This document shows positions 22,040 through 33,592 of a stretch of DNA of 64,000 nucleotides, one piece after another (positions within the stretch are counted from its first letter, which is position 1; every line of letters begins with the position of its first letter). The translations under genes were made by a program, and so were the position numbers. Under the pieces are notes generated by a model. That model did no database searches and was not told the origin of the DNA. It saw only the letters and a list, made by a program, of their open reading frames with translations. Origin of the DNA: Cymbomonas tetramitiformis. Taxonomy: Eukaryota; Chlorophyta; Pyramimonadophyceae; Pyramimonadales; Pyramimonadaceae. The stretch covers positions 24,921-88,920 of the forward strand of contig LGRX02024704.1 of assembly GCA_001247695.2 (NCBI GenBank), in the 5' to 3' direction.

Positions 22040-22690
22040 ATTCGCATGCTATCGTCACCGGTGTTTTTCTATAGAAAGGTTTCGTCGCTTGGTAAAAACA
22101 CGTATTACTGGGGAAATGTCAAATTTCATTTTCACTTGTTCCAAAAAAAAAAAACGTGACGGAGTTAAAATATGAATGTAGCTATTTTCTTTTTGAATAG
22201 TCCAAAAAATAATCCGTGGAACGCTGCTGGTGGGTTTGTCGTCATCGGTGACAACAAATCCGTGTTTTTGGGAAGACTTTTAGAAAGGTTTCGTCCCTTG
22301 GTAAAAACACGTATTACTGATAAAAAAGAAATATCCATTTAATCATTATTTCTACAAATTCAACATACGAACGTGACGGAGTGAAAATATGAATGTCCAA
22401 AAAGAAATTAAATCAAGGAAATAGTCAGTGCAACACTGTCGGGGGGCTTGTCGTAATCGGTGACGACAAACTTATTGTTTATTGGCCAAGAATTATAGAA
22501 ACGTGCTGCCGCTGGTGAAATACACGTTTTACTGAAACTTTACAATTTCCATTATCATTATTTTTTGAATTGCAAAATACGAACTCGTGACGGTGTGATA
22601 ACATTGAAGCCCACAAAAAGAAATACAAGAAAATAGTCCGTGCAAAACTGTTGGCTATGTTTGAAATATCATCAGTAAGTTTCTCCACTT
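22040..22690. repeat. Degenerate tandem repeat of about 208 bp, three copies
   Basis: AAAGGTTTCGTC starts at 22076 and 22284. Both copies continue TTGGTAAAAACACGTATTAC and share GTGACGGAGT and a GTGACAACAAATCCGTG-type block; a third, more diverged copy starts near 22,500. AT-rich, no coding signal. Confidence 0.75.
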
Positions 22691-23620
22691 AACCGTATGA
22701 CGAGACAGAGATTCCACGTTCTTAGCCCATGTCATTCATATCTGTCCATAGAAATTGTATACGTGCTGCCAATCACGTTTCGCAAACGGCACGGATCATA
22801 CAATCTAACTGTGTCCCCTCTACGTGCCCATTGTTTCCAACTGCCCACTGCCATTCGTACGTCTCCCCACTAGTGTTAGTAGTTATAGATCGCCGGCGGT
22901 GAAGCGGAAAATAACCAGCAAGCACAATCACAAATGAGTAAACGTCACGATGTTTTTACCTGTCGATAGCGCAACGACACCTCAGTAATCCCGGAACGAA
23001 GCAATTCGTGCTTCACCACCGGCGTGATTCTGGAATTACTTCAGCCGACGACGTCTTCGCTCTTGACGCTCTCGACGCTCCATCATTCCCAGTCGTCGAC
23101 CCCCAGTCTTCCGATCCCAAGCGTCGTCGTCGTCCCAACAGCAATGTAAAAAATGCGTCACGGCAGCCACGTCCTCCAGATAATCGAATGACATACCAAC
23201 GAAAGTGAACAGTAAACGAACAGCTCAAACCCTAACTACAAAAACCATCCCCAGCAAATCAAATGCCTGCTCGGCCTCAAAAACGTCTTCAAACGGAATA
23301 CCAACAAACTGAAACCTCAATTGTGCTCGCTACCGCAAGATTGCGCAAAGAATTCCGTTGTCGCGCCCGGCGTGCCTCACTCCCTTCGATATGCCAGTCC
23401 TACAAACTGCGGTCTCAACAAACGCATCCAGGCGTATGCAACCACAATAACTCGCGAGCTGGTACCTCTTTCGAGCCCCTTCTCCTCAATACTCAGTGCC
23501 GCGTCGACCACCTCAAAATATGCCATGGCGATGGTAGTGTCGTTGCGGTACAGTGACTCGAATATGGCGATCTCGCATGAGCGACGATCCGTCCATCGGA
23601 CGGGGGCGCACAACGCCAGA
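22691..23620. other. No supported gene
   Basis: Short frames on both strands around 23,000-23,600 (for example SFPVVDPQSSDPKRRRRPN on plus) have no clear exon borders and overlap each other. Left unassigned. Confidence 0.3.
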
Positions 23621-23621
23621 A

Positions 23622-23666
23622 TAAAACCCTAAAAACCCCTAAAACCCTAAAACCCTAAACACCCCT
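23622..23666. repeat. Interstitial telomere-like CCCTAAA(A) tract
   Basis: Five or six imperfect CCCTAAA, CCCTAAAA and CCCCTAAA units in a row. This fits plant and green-algal telomere repeats (TTTAGGG, TTTTAGGG). Its position inside the window makes it an interstitial tract rather than a chromosome end. Confidence 0.8.
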
Positions 23667-23740
23667 TTTTAAAAACAGCATGCCGACGGGGCGTCCCGCA
23701 ATGCTCGTAATTATGACTGTCGCTCGTCGCCACTTTTGCG

Positions 23741-24381
23741 TTCATGGGCTCGTGGCGCAGTGGTATACGAGACGCAGCTGCGGGAACAACGCATGAAACA
23801 CACGACTGCGGTGGCGATGCCATCGTTAGCGTCTGGCGATCGTCAGATGGAGAAGAATACAACTATGTCGCCCGTTGCGATTCGAGCTTTGCTGGTGTTG
23901 CTGTTGTTGTTGCTGCTGCTTGACTAAGTTGATTGAATGACAATTTCAGTATAGGAGAACCACTAGCTCATAGAGCTAGGGATCGGACAATTCCCTAGCT
24001 CTATGAGCTAGTGGTTATATACTGAAACTGTCATTCATTTATTCAATCAATTCATTCAATCAATTCATTCAATCAAAATGCCAATGACAATAAGCAGCAA
24101 CAGCAACAACAAAGCTCGAATCGCAACGGGCGACACACACACACACACACGAATCTTCCATCTGACTATCTATGAGCTAGTGGTTCTATACTGAAATTGT
24201 AATTCAATGAACTTAGTCAATCAGCAGCAGCAAAGCTCGAAGTCGCAACGGGCGACGCAGTTGAATTCTCCATCCGACGATCGCCAGACGCTAACGATGA
24301 GTGATCGCCACCGCAGTCGTGTGTCTCACGCGTTGTTGCTGCAGCCGCGGCTCGTATACCACCGCGCCACGAGCCCATGAA
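23741..24381. mobile_element. Foldback element with tRNA-like Box A ends
   Basis: Outer arms: GCGTTCATGGGCTCGTGGCG at the left and its reverse complement at the right end (near 24381), related for about 180 bases. The centre (about 23,958-24,020) is a palindrome around CTAGCTCATAGAGCTAGG. A second inverted copy of the inner part lies at 24,170-24,240. Each outer end carries GTGGCGCAGTGGTA or GTGGCGCGGTGGTA, matching a Pol III Box A, but no Box B was found. Contains a (CA)n tract near 24,135. It may be an inverted dimer of a tRNA-headed element or a foldback transposon. Confidence 0.65.
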
Positions 24382-24399
24382 CGCGTCGCTTTTAACGAA

Positions 24400-25535
24400 C
24401 TTTTAACGAAAAATGGCGAAGAAGTGAATTATGTTTTCGAACACGTCATCCGACCAAGCCGAGTCGATCTTATTGTAAATTGATATTAACAAGCATTGTT
24501 GTGGGACACTCTATGGATAGTAAGACTTTCCATTACAACCTATTATTCAGTTGATGGTGCAGGATTACTAAATAAAAAGCACAGCGCTCTACCATCACGT
24601 GGCTTAAGTAAAAACAAGAGACAAACCTGACCATATCAGATTCTGGATGTGGCAGCAACCCTTAAGTAGCTGCTTGTCAATTACATAGAGCTCTACTCAA
24701 GTAAGCTCTTCTTTAATTATCATTTATTTCTGATATCGCATATTTAATGCATCGGTTTATATCTCGATATCTCGATTTTACAGTGTCCACGTATGCATGC
24801 AAGGGATAATTCCCAAAAGATGCCCCGCACATCCACTAAGAATTCCACACGTTCAAGAATTCCACACGTTCAAGACCCCCCCCCTGATGAAAAGTGAATA
24901 TTGTGCCACATCAAATTTCTACTGCTGCGTAGTCGACAGCCCCTTTCCCCCATATAAAAAAAACTGCCGTGGATGAAACTGGATTGTGAACTGTTTCCCC
25001 ATTATTATCATCATAAGCTGAGCTGGGCTTGCTCGAACCAGCTTGCGTCACCATCAAGTAAAGTCGACAAATGCTTTGCAAATACAACATAACAAGTATA
25101 CGTGATGAGGAATAGCTTTTCGCCCACCATCATGCCGTTATTGATTTTCCGTTACAACATTTAAGCTCTAATTTGAAATGTGACTCGTTCAGCTTGATTA
25201 AAAGAAAATACAGGAAAGGTGCTATCAGCTTCGATGTAGCCAGAGACAGCATTGACGGCCACATGCTGTTGCAAATTTCTTTGACCTCACTTACAATCAC
25301 CGCTGCCACTGCACTGCGGTATTAGGGGGCGGCCCCAGAGGGTTACGTGTCGATGGCACTGCCCCTGATTTTGAGGATGCCTGGAAAATGCAAGGACCGA
25401 AATATCCACCAGGTGAGACGTAAACCTAGCCCAAGAATCCATAACGCCTCAAAGGCCACACAGCACAAGTGGTGCACATACCATCAACGCATAAAGGGCA
25501 AGCACATAACACGCAAGGCAACCGACATTTGTCAA
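24400..25535. other. No supported gene
   Basis: AT-rich spacer. Repeated AATTCCACACGTTCAAGA at about 24,840-24,875. A frame at 25347-25562 is short and unsupported. Confidence 0.4.
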
Positions 25536-25554
25536 AGTGCACGCGATAATATGC

Positions 25555-26885
25555 TCATATGAGGCCGGTCAGAGGAGCGCAACAGTCAGCAGCCACCCTC
25601 CACCCTACACGAGGCCGGTCAGAGGGGCACGGCCGTCAACAGCCAGCCTGCTCCCTACACGAGGCCGGTCAAAGTGGCGCGGCAGTCAGCAGCTACCATC
25701 CACCCTACACGAGGCCGGTCAGAGTGGCCCGGTAGTCAGCGGCCACCCTGCTCCATACACACGGCCGGTCAGATGGGCGCGGCAGTCAGCAACTACCCTC
25801 CACCCTACACGAGGCCGGTCAGAGGGGTGCGACAGTCAGCGGCCACCCTGCTCCCTTCACGAGGCCGGTAACAGGGCGCGGCAGTCAACAGCTACCCTCC
25901 ACCGTACACGAGGCCGGTCAAAGCGGCGCGGCAGTCAACAGCCACCCTGCTCCCTACACGAGTCCGGTCAGAGGGGCGCGGCAGTCAACACCTACCCTCC
26001 ACCCTACACGAGGCCGGTCACAAGGGCGCGTCGTCAACACCCACCCTGCTCCCTACACAAGGCCGGTCACAAGGGCGCGACAGTCAACAGCCAGCCTGCT
26101 CCCTACACGAGGACGGTCAGAGTGGCGCAGCAGTCAGCGGCCACCCTGCTCCCTGCACGAGGCCGGTCACATGGGCGCGGCAGTTAGCAGCCACCCTACA
26201 CCTTACACGAGGCCGGTCAGAGGGGCGCGACAGTCAGCAGCCACCCTGCTCCCTACACAAGGCCGGTCAAAGTGGCGCGGCAGTCAGCAGCTACCCTCCA
26301 CCCTACACGAGGCCGGTTAGAGGTGCGCGGCATTTAGCAGCTACCCTCCATCCTACAAGAGGCCGGTCAGTGGCGCGCGACAATCAGCGGCCACCCTCCA
26401 CGCTACACGAGGCCGGTCAGAGGGGCGCGACAATCAACAGCCAGCCTGCTCCCTCCACAAGGCCGGTCACATGGGCGTGACAGTCAGCGACCACCCTCCA
26501 CCTTCACGAGGCCGGTAACAGGGGCGCGACAGTCAACAGCTACCCTCCACCGTACACGAGGCCGGTCAGAGGGGCGCGGCAGTCAGCAGCCAGCCTGCTC
26601 CCTACACGGCCGGTCCTGGCGGCGCGGCAGTCAGCAGCTACCCTCCACCCTACACGAGGCCGGTCAGAGGGGCGCGGCAGTCAACAGCCACCCTGCTCCC
26701 TCCACGAGGCCGGTCAGAGGGGCGCGGCAGTCAACAACTACCCTCCATCCTACACGAGGCCGGTCAAAGGGGCGCGGCAGTCAGCAGACATGCTGCTCCC
26801 TACACGAGGCCGGTCAGAGGGGCGCGGCAGTCAGCAGCTACCCTGCTCCATACACAAGGCCGGTCAGATGGGCGCGCGATCAGCA
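25555..26885. repeat. 50-bp satellite array, about 26 copies
   Basis: Units start GAGGCCGGTCAGAGGGGCGC; starts at 25561 and 25611 fix the 50-base period. Two unit types (one with TGCTCCCTACAC, one with CTCCACCCTACAC) tend to alternate, suggesting a 100-base dimer as the amplified unit. The frame at 25537-26187 is an artefact. Confidence 0.95.
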
Positions 26886-26904
26886 ACTACTGCCCTTTTT
26901 CCAG

Positions 26905-27165
26905 ATCCCTCAAGGCAGTCCACATGAAGGCGGCCCGCATGCCGCTGTGCACGGGGCTCGCCGCACCGTGGAGGTCAGTGAAGGCCGCCGGTTCATGGTT
27001 GCGTACGAGCTCGGCGCCTTTGAGCGGGGAGTGGCTGTGGGGGAGCTGTTGCCGGAATGCTGCGAGGGGCCCGGGGGGGGCGAGCGGAATGCCATGGCGG
27101 TTGGCTCCTCCAGCACTAGCTGCTGCACAGATGGGTTCTGCAGATCCTGCGCGGTGGGAGGCTGA
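26905..27165 (+). CDS. Exon-like segment of an unknown gene
   Basis: After a polypyrimidine tract and CCAG acceptor (26904), a frame reads IPQGSPHEGG, then VEVSEGRRFMVAYELGAFER, and stays open to 27165. A plausible donor (GGGGA before GTGGCT) lies at about 27030. No family recognised. It may belong to the same plus-strand gene as the tail at 28616-28723, but the exons between are not resolved. Confidence 0.35.
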   Translation: MPQGSPHEGGPHAAVHGARRTVEVSEGRRFMVAYELGAFERGVAVGELLPECCEGPGGGERNAMAVGSSSTSCCTDGFCRSCAVGG

Positions 27166-28615
27166 GAGGTCCTGCACACCATGCAATGAAACCCAAGTCT
27201 CAGTCCGCTGGAGTGGGGCCAGGGTGAGCAGGGGCTCCCGTGGTTGACTGACACGTGCCGGGGCATGTGAGCGGCCGATCCACAGGTGGACGCCTTGTCG
27301 CAAGCAAAAAGCTGGGCGATGGGTCTCTTGGCCAAGTGCCCCCCCCCTGTAGGCTGCCCTATCATTGCCTCTCCGAATCGATTATGCCTGCCTTACACAA
27401 CTACTTGGGCAAACGGCGTGATCGGGGCAGAACGACAGCTTGCTGCGTAAGCTCTTTGTCCGGCGAAGAGCTCCACGGGATACAGGGGGAGGATGGCTAC
27501 CCGGCGCCAGCAGCGATGCGAATCACGTAACGTCGCCTGTGCCGCAAGCGCCCCCATCAAAGCGGGTGTGACACCACTCCAGATCTGTCCCGGGACATGG
27601 CATACACCAAACCGGGATGCCGTGGGGCATGCAGAGGAAGGGACCGTCGCATCTCTCGGTACCGCATTCTCTCAGCGCCTCCCACAAACCGCACTGAATA
27701 ATTAAAGCCGGGCGGCAGGTGTCGCGCCTCGCTGTGTGCATACACCACTCGGCTAAGAAGGGTGCACACGGAGAGGCAAGGAAAGGTCTTGGGATCTCCG
27801 AGCGCGGCGCACGTGTGTCTCTCCCGCGCTACGAGGACTCATACGTACTCCGCTCGGCGTGCTATGCGCGCTGTGTGACGTGAGCTGCTATGTCGAGGGC
27901 CGGGGAGGTTCAGGCAGGGGGCTCAATACATGTCATGCAGCTCCTTCCTCATGGCTGCCATCTCCGTACTCGCGCCTGCGCAGGGCAACCTCCCCCCAGG
28001 GCACCAGTGACCAACAACTTTGGCATGCTACTCACACGTGGCCCGCCAGACGTGCACAACATGCGCTAGATTTACCGCCCTCGTGCCTCGTGAGGACCTG
28101 GGCATGAGGGCCGCGGGTCATGCGGTGCACACTCCTTGATTAGGGATGACGGCCTCTATCAATGCAGAAGTGGTCAGAAGGCATGCGCCGGGCAACGGGA
28201 GGAGGGGGGGAGCTCGGCGTGGGTGAGGGCCGCACAGAGCATGTCACTCTGCAATTGGTGTATCCTGTCCATCAACGGTCGCCCCCTCTCCCCGACTTGT
28301 CAACAACCTGTCACACCTGCACGCAAGGCCGTGTGATGCCTCCGATGTACCCCACCATGCGCATGTACTAATTTGGCTCCCTTTACCCCACTTTGGTGTG
28401 CGATCGGAGGGGCATAGGAATAGCGTAAAAAAGGTCAGCTGTTGGAGCGCAAGGGGGGCATTTTGTGATCAAGAGACGACTCATGATACAAGAGCATCTG
28501 TAAGAGGTTTGTACAGAGGGGGTAGACTAGGGATGGGGTAGGGGGGAGGGGGAATGTAAAATTGCATAAAAGATGTGAAAAGGGCACCGGTCATCGGGTG
28601 TGGCCCCAAGAGGCA

Positions 28616-28723
28616 ATGGATTCTGATGACAAGCCTGAGCATTTCGATGTGGTTGTGCTGGACGATTCTGAGGAAGAAGATGAAGTGGACGTGGCACCTC
28701 GTAGGAAGAGGCAGAAGCAGTAG
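28616..28723 (+). CDS. C-terminal exon with SUMO-interaction-like motif and NLS
   Basis: Reads MDSDDKPEHF, then VVVLDDSEEEDEVD, then APRRKRQKQ and a TAG stop. The hydrophobic VVVL core followed by Asp/Ser/Glu is a textbook SUMO-interaction motif, and RRKRQKQ looks like a nuclear localisation signal. The ATG is probably internal to an exon. The protein it ends is unknown; a nuclear SUMO-pathway or chromatin-linked protein is a guess. The upstream exons are not established. Confidence 0.45.
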   Translation: MDSDDKPEHFDVVVLDDSEEEDEVDVAPRRKRQKQ

Positions 28724-29300
28724 ATTGGCTCTCAAGCTAGACAGTGCAGCAATCTGATAAGTAGATATTTCATTGCTGATGCCTCGGTGACATGGAATTA
28801 TAATATGGTGTGATAAGGTCATTGAAATGGCTGATTGTCATTGGTAGATAGGAATAGAAGGTCCATTCGATCGGACCCCGCTGCTTTGCTATTCTGAACC
28901 AAAGTGGCTGCAAGCCAAAAGTAAGAGTTTAATGTTGGAATACTATTTGCAAGGACCTGCTGTCCTAAATTATCAGTCATTATTGGTGATATCTTCCTGC
29001 CTATAAGATATATAGTTTAAGGTGTTATCTCCACAGAGCACCCTGCTTCAACATTCCTCAGGACAAATGCCACAGAAAAATCGAGTCACGCGTGGGATTG
29101 AAAAAAGTTCGATTGGATGCTTGCTTTTTGTTTTTTTGTATTGACCGAGTCGCTCCTTGCAGTGGTGCAGCACACACAAAGCTCCACGTGCAGAAGGGCG
29201 GCGGGCGCGGCGGGTGGGGCTTGAGGGGCGTGGGGTGGAGGACACACTGCCGGGAGTGCGCCGCTTTGTCAACTGAACGCCGCCACTTCGCAAACCGCAG
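28724..29300. other. No supported gene
   Basis: Probable 3' flank of the plus-strand gene; AT-rich, no repeats of note and no convincing frame. Confidence 0.4.
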
Positions 29301-29493
29301 CGCCTTTGCCTGTCAGAATCATGCAACACAACCGCTCAGAGTCGCGACGCACCTGGTCGGACCGTAGGGCTCTTCACCCCCGATGGTCATTTCCCCGATG
29401 GTCATTTCCCCACAACGCGGGCTCTCTGCCGCGCATCGCCCCACATCGGCTTCACAGCGGTGGCCACGGAGATCCCCGGTCCGCGCGGAGCAC

Positions 29494-31660
29494 TCACCAC
29501 TCAGGTCGCCTTGCTGCAAGTCCCGATAGTGCGCAGGCGCCGTGAAACATGCAAGAGACGCATGCAGATGCAGATGCGACAGTATATGCCCATTGGAGTG
29601 TACAAAGCCTCCGAGCATTCTTCAACCACTCCCGCACCAGCCACCTCCCCAACCCGTCTTCCTCCATTTTGCCAACATCGCCGCACTCGCAAACCGCCAA
29701 CAAACCGTTGATCATAAATCGGTGTGGCTCACACGTTTCAGTTTACTGAACTCGGAACGGAGCTCCTCCACGTTCGGCATCCAGGTCGATCCGGCCGGTC
29801 CAAGAGCCATGGGCACTCTGCGCATTGCTTGCACAGGGTCACTGAGGGAACCACAGGCACCCACCTTCAGGGCCTCGTTCTCCCTCTCGGCTTGCATCTG
29901 CAGCGGGAGCCTCCGTCGACAGAGCCAGCCCCGCGCAAATCGCTGTTCTCCAGCCCTCACTCCCGCCCTTCCTCCCTCACCCATCAAGGACTGCTCCTTC
30001 TCATCATGGTGCAAGCTCATGCAGCGCTCAGCGTTCCGCATCGACCTGATACGGATGCCGGCGCAGAAGTGCCACTCCTGCCCCGTAGGATCATTTTGAG
30101 CTTGGCGTTCCCCACGATTGCACTGGCCGCCACCGAAGCGCACATACGCGGGACCGAGGCGGGTGCCCGGCGAAGGGGCTCGCCTGAATGGTGACCGCCT
30201 TTCTCTGCCGGTGCGCTTTGTCTCGCGCGCTGAGTGCCGCCGCTCCCCTCCGACCCGCGCCCCCCTCGCAGCTTCTCAGCACGCGAAGGCGCGCATCGGA
30301 GGCCACCCACCACAGGCAAGCAAAGGTGCGCCCCGTCTGAAGCACTACCAACCGCATCTTCAAGCTCGCCACTGTGAGGGGCACAGTGTGAAGGCTTTCC
30401 GGAAGGCCTCTGGTCGGCCCGGGTCTGGGTCAAGCCCCTTCATTCTCACCGGGTGTGAGGGGCGTACCGCTTCATCCGGATTACAGTGTACACGTGGCGG
30501 CATCGCCATCCGCGCCATCTGCGCTGGATCAGAGTGGCAGCACGCCGCTGCTCCTTTGCCTCAACCGTTGCCCGCCACATCCGTAGATTCGCATTCTCAT
30601 CCCATACACATCTGTCCCCTTCCCTCTGCCCAATCAGCTCGTGGCGTCACAAGACTATGGACATGTTCTATCAGTCGCTTACCGGAGGGGCGTACCAGCT
30701 CGCGGTGTCGCAAGACTATGGACATGTTATATCTATTGCTCACGAATTTGGCCAGCTCTTGCTGTCCATTGCAAGGTAAACATGTTTATTGGCCAAAACT
30801 CACAGATGCAGGTTTCGCCCTCACCCAGCACACCCGCTCGGCATATATCCCTCGTCACCCGGCAAGTCTGCACATCACACGTCACTCGTCACCCGGCAAG
30901 TCTGCACATCACACGTCACTCGTCGCCCGGCAAGTCTGCGCATCACACGTCACTCGCCACCCGGCAAGTCTGCGCATCACACGTCACTCGTCGCCCGGCA
31001 AGTCTGCGCATCACACGCCACTCGTTGCCCGGCGAGACTGCGCATCACACGTCACTCGTCGCCCGGCGAGTCTGCGCATCACACGTCACTCGTCTCCTGC
31101 GTTCGCGTCTGTGTCTTTGACGTGTCATTTAACGCAAGAGGAGGAAACACTCATATCTGTCAAAGCACTGGCTGATGTCTGCCACGTGCACCACTTATGC
31201 CACACTTCTCAATACGCCGTTGCCGAGCTGGGCATCAGCATGGAATGCCGTAGGATGAAGGAGGGGGCTCGGATCGTGTGCGATGCTGCTGGAGGGGACG
31301 CAGCAAGCCAAGGCCTCACCTCAACGCCGACTCCAGCACAGCGCGAGACTCCTCCGTTTTGTCGAGCCGCGCCATGAGTCCCTGCACCTGGCCTGCACGC
31401 GCAGCTACCAGCTTCAACGTATGCGCTTCAGAGGCCGGCGATGCGCCACTCGCCAAGCGGGCCGGCGACGCGCCACCCGCCAAGCGGGCCGGCAACGCGC
31501 CACTCGCAAAGTGCGTCTCCCAAAAACATGGGCGCATCACACAACGACGGCAGCAAGGTGGAATGAGGCCCGCACCAGTGAGGTCCTTCACAGATTCTTT
31601 CAGGCCTTGAATTTGGCCCCCTGAGTCGTGGATCATGTCCTTGCCGGCCTTTCCACCGTG
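29494..31660 (-). CDS. Coiled-coil exons (probable 3' part of the LRR/IQ gene)
   Basis: Series of small minus-strand exons with heptad character. Exon A (about 31648-31576, KDMIHDSGGQIQGLKESV) ends at GTGCGG in phase 1. Exon B (31392-31320, GQVQGLMARLDKTEESRAVL) starts in the matching phase after GTGCAG and ends at GTGAGG in phase 2. The next (from 30371, GELEDAVGSASDG) again fits the phase. Later candidates are about 29912-29880 (QAERENEALK, donor GTGGGT), about 29790-29738 (VEELRSEFSKLKR, donor GTGAGC) and about 29700-29560 (MEEDGLGRWLVREWL). Agreement of phase over three exons makes a real coiled-coil protein likely. Whether it is the same gene as the LRR and IQ exons upstream is inference. 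Confidence 0.55.
30851..31093. repeat. 34-bp minisatellite, seven copies
   Basis: Near-identical 34-base units containing CTCGTCACCCGGCAAGTCTG, in an intron of the minus-strand coiled-coil gene. The 419-codon plus-strand frame across it is an artefact. Confidence 0.95.
31440..31512. repeat. 27-bp repeat
   Basis: Nearly three copies of CGCCACTCGCCAAGCGGGCC plus CGGCGA. Confidence 0.9.
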
Positions 31661-31714
31661 AACAACGCCACCCACGGCAGCGCTTCCATTGCGGCTGCCA
31701 ACTCTCCCCGAGGC

Positions 31715-31810
31715 CACCAATCCCTCACTCAGCCACCAATCCCTCACTCAGCCACCAATCCCTCACTCAGCCAATCCCTCACTCAGCCACCAATCTCTCA
31801 CTCAGCCACC
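31715..31810. repeat. 19-bp repeat
   Basis: Five copies of CCAATCCCTCACTCAGCCA, the last ones shortened. Confidence 0.95.
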
Positions 31811-32123
31811 TAGCTCCTCTGCTCCACCGCACTGCTACTCCTCTGCCACTCCATAGCTCCTCTGTTCCATGGCACCTCCCGCAGCTCCACGCTCCACCGC
31901 CCTGCTGCTCCACGCTCCACCGCCCTGCTGCTCCACGCACCGCCACCCCGCTGCTACAAGCTCCCCCACCTCACTGCGACACGCTCCGCCGCCCCGCTGC
32001 TACACCTCTGCCGGAGGGGTTGAAGATCCGGGAGGAGGCGCCTGGATGGGAGAGTTTCAGTGACACTCGGCCGCGAGTAAGAAAGAGCTAATAATTTGTC
32101 AACATGGTTCTGACTGGCTTCGC

Positions 32124-32898
32124 TTGTTCGATGCTGCGAACCCCACTGTCCAGGCGCGGCTGCTCAGCCTTTCTCGGGATGGTGCTACGTGGCACTTGAA
32201 TGCCCTGCCTATGGAGGTCAAGCCCGTTGCCTCGGTGATCTCTCTCTCTCTGCTTGCAGCTCGGTGTCACTCTTCCACTGGTGTGGGAGGTCTCTGCAGT
32301 GGGGACTGGGCGGTGCAGATGTGGTGGGGAGGTTGACCAGTTCGGGTACCACTACCTGGCGCGTAACCGCAGGGACATGTTCACCTAATGACACGACGCT
32401 GCGCAAGCCGTGTTGATGGAGATGCTGCGCAAGGTGTTCGACCCGGCCTCCGTGAAGAAGACCCACGTGCGTCCCCGAAGCTATTCGCCACGGTGGAGGC
32501 CGGACATCTCGGTGCTCAACTACGACGGGTGCGGGCGGCACCTCATCATCGACGTCATGGCTGGGTCCCCTTGCACCTCCTCTTACGTGGGGAGGGCGCC
32601 TTGGGTACTGCGGCGGAGGAGGAGCGGCGGAAGACTGCCTTGTAAGGCAACGTTTCTCCGCACCGGCTGGCGCCGTTTGCGGTGGAGGCGTTTGGGGGTT
32701 TGGGTGTGCAGGGGAAGAAGTTCCTCGAGGAGTGCGCTAGGGGGAGGCAGGACCGGCTTGGTTCTGTCTGAGGTCAGCTCGGCTACGTGGTCTACTCCGA
32801 CTTTTATGTCGTACTGGCGGCAGAAGATCATGGTCGCGTTGCATAGGGCACAGGCTTTCGGGCTGCACAACAGCGTGTTGGCGGACTTTCCGCAGTGA
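32124..32898 (+). pseudogene. C-terminal remnant of a reverse-transcriptase retroelement
   Basis: The stretch fits the end of a non-LTR-type RT polyprotein: QARLLSLSRDGATWHLNALP, then a finger-like region, then HDAAQAVLMEMLRKVF, then RPDISVLNYDG and HLIIDVMAGSP, which resembles the RPD..VDV core of the nuclease-like domain, then AAEEERRKTAL and LAPFAVEAFGGLG. At least three stops (two adjacent TAA/TGA near 32,388 and a TAA near 32,643) and one or more frame changes break it. Assignment is from remembered family patterns. It lies antisense between the coiled-coil and IQ exons of the minus-strand gene, probably in an intron. Confidence 0.6.
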
Positions 32899-32939
32899 AG
32901 GTTTATTATGCTGCTGGACGAGCTTTAATTATGTGACAG

Positions 32940-33390
32940 GTTTAGACGGATCGAGACAGATTGAGGCGGTCCGAGACAGATTGAGACAGAGGTGAATTGC
33001 TTTGCGCTTCCAAAGGAGTTATTAAGCTTAGAGATGTTCGGGGTTTCCTTGTAGTTAGCGATGCTTCTGGTTGGACAATTTAGTTAGGGATTTCCTTTGA
33101 ACATTTAATTGCCTTGGACTTTTCGGACACTTATCGTAATAATAGCCTTTAATGAACTTCCTCTGCCACCCCGCAGCTACAAGCACCACCGCCCCGCAAC
33201 TTCACGCACCACCGCCCCGCAGCTTGACACTCCGCCGCCCCGCAGCTACCTGCTCCACTATTGCTCCACTGATCAGCAGTTCATTGCTCCACCAGCAGCG
33301 CTGAGAGGCAATGCATACTCCTGCCCAGAGCGCATTTAGGCAGGCCGCCAGGAAAGGCGTGTGGGCGCTAAGGTGCACCCAAGGTGGTCA
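32940..33390. other. Spacer with short repeats
   Basis: CAGCTAC and CACCGCCCCGCA phrases repeat near 33,170-33,250, as they do near 31,860-32,000. GACAGATTGAG repeats near 32,950. No supported exon. Confidence 0.4.
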
Positions 33391-33560
33391 CCACGGGGCC
33401 CGAGGGGCGCCGCCTGAATGGCTCCCGCCCTCGACGTGGTCACCACGGGGCCCGAGGGGCGCCGCCTGAATGGCTCCCGCCATCGACGTGGTCACCACGG
33501 GGCCCGAGGGGCGCCGCCTGAATGGCTCCCGCCCTCGACGTGGTCACCACGGGATGCGAG
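33386..33560. repeat. 52-bp tandem repeat, just over three copies
   Basis: GGTCACCACGGGGCCCGAGG starts at 33386, 33438 and 33490, and a diverged copy at 33542. Lies just downstream of the IQ exon of the minus-strand gene. Confidence 0.95.
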
Positions 33561-33592
33561 AGACCTATCCAGTGGATTGCATGGGCACGGAC

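Noticed and set aside
25555..26885. CRISPR array or coding repeat at 25.5-26.9 kb
   Set aside because: Uniform head-to-tail 50-base satellite with no spacers; period breaks any reading frame.
30118..31377. 419-codon plus-strand frame
   Set aside because: Runs over the 34-base repeat and across minus-strand coiled-coil exons; no motif and no exon borders.
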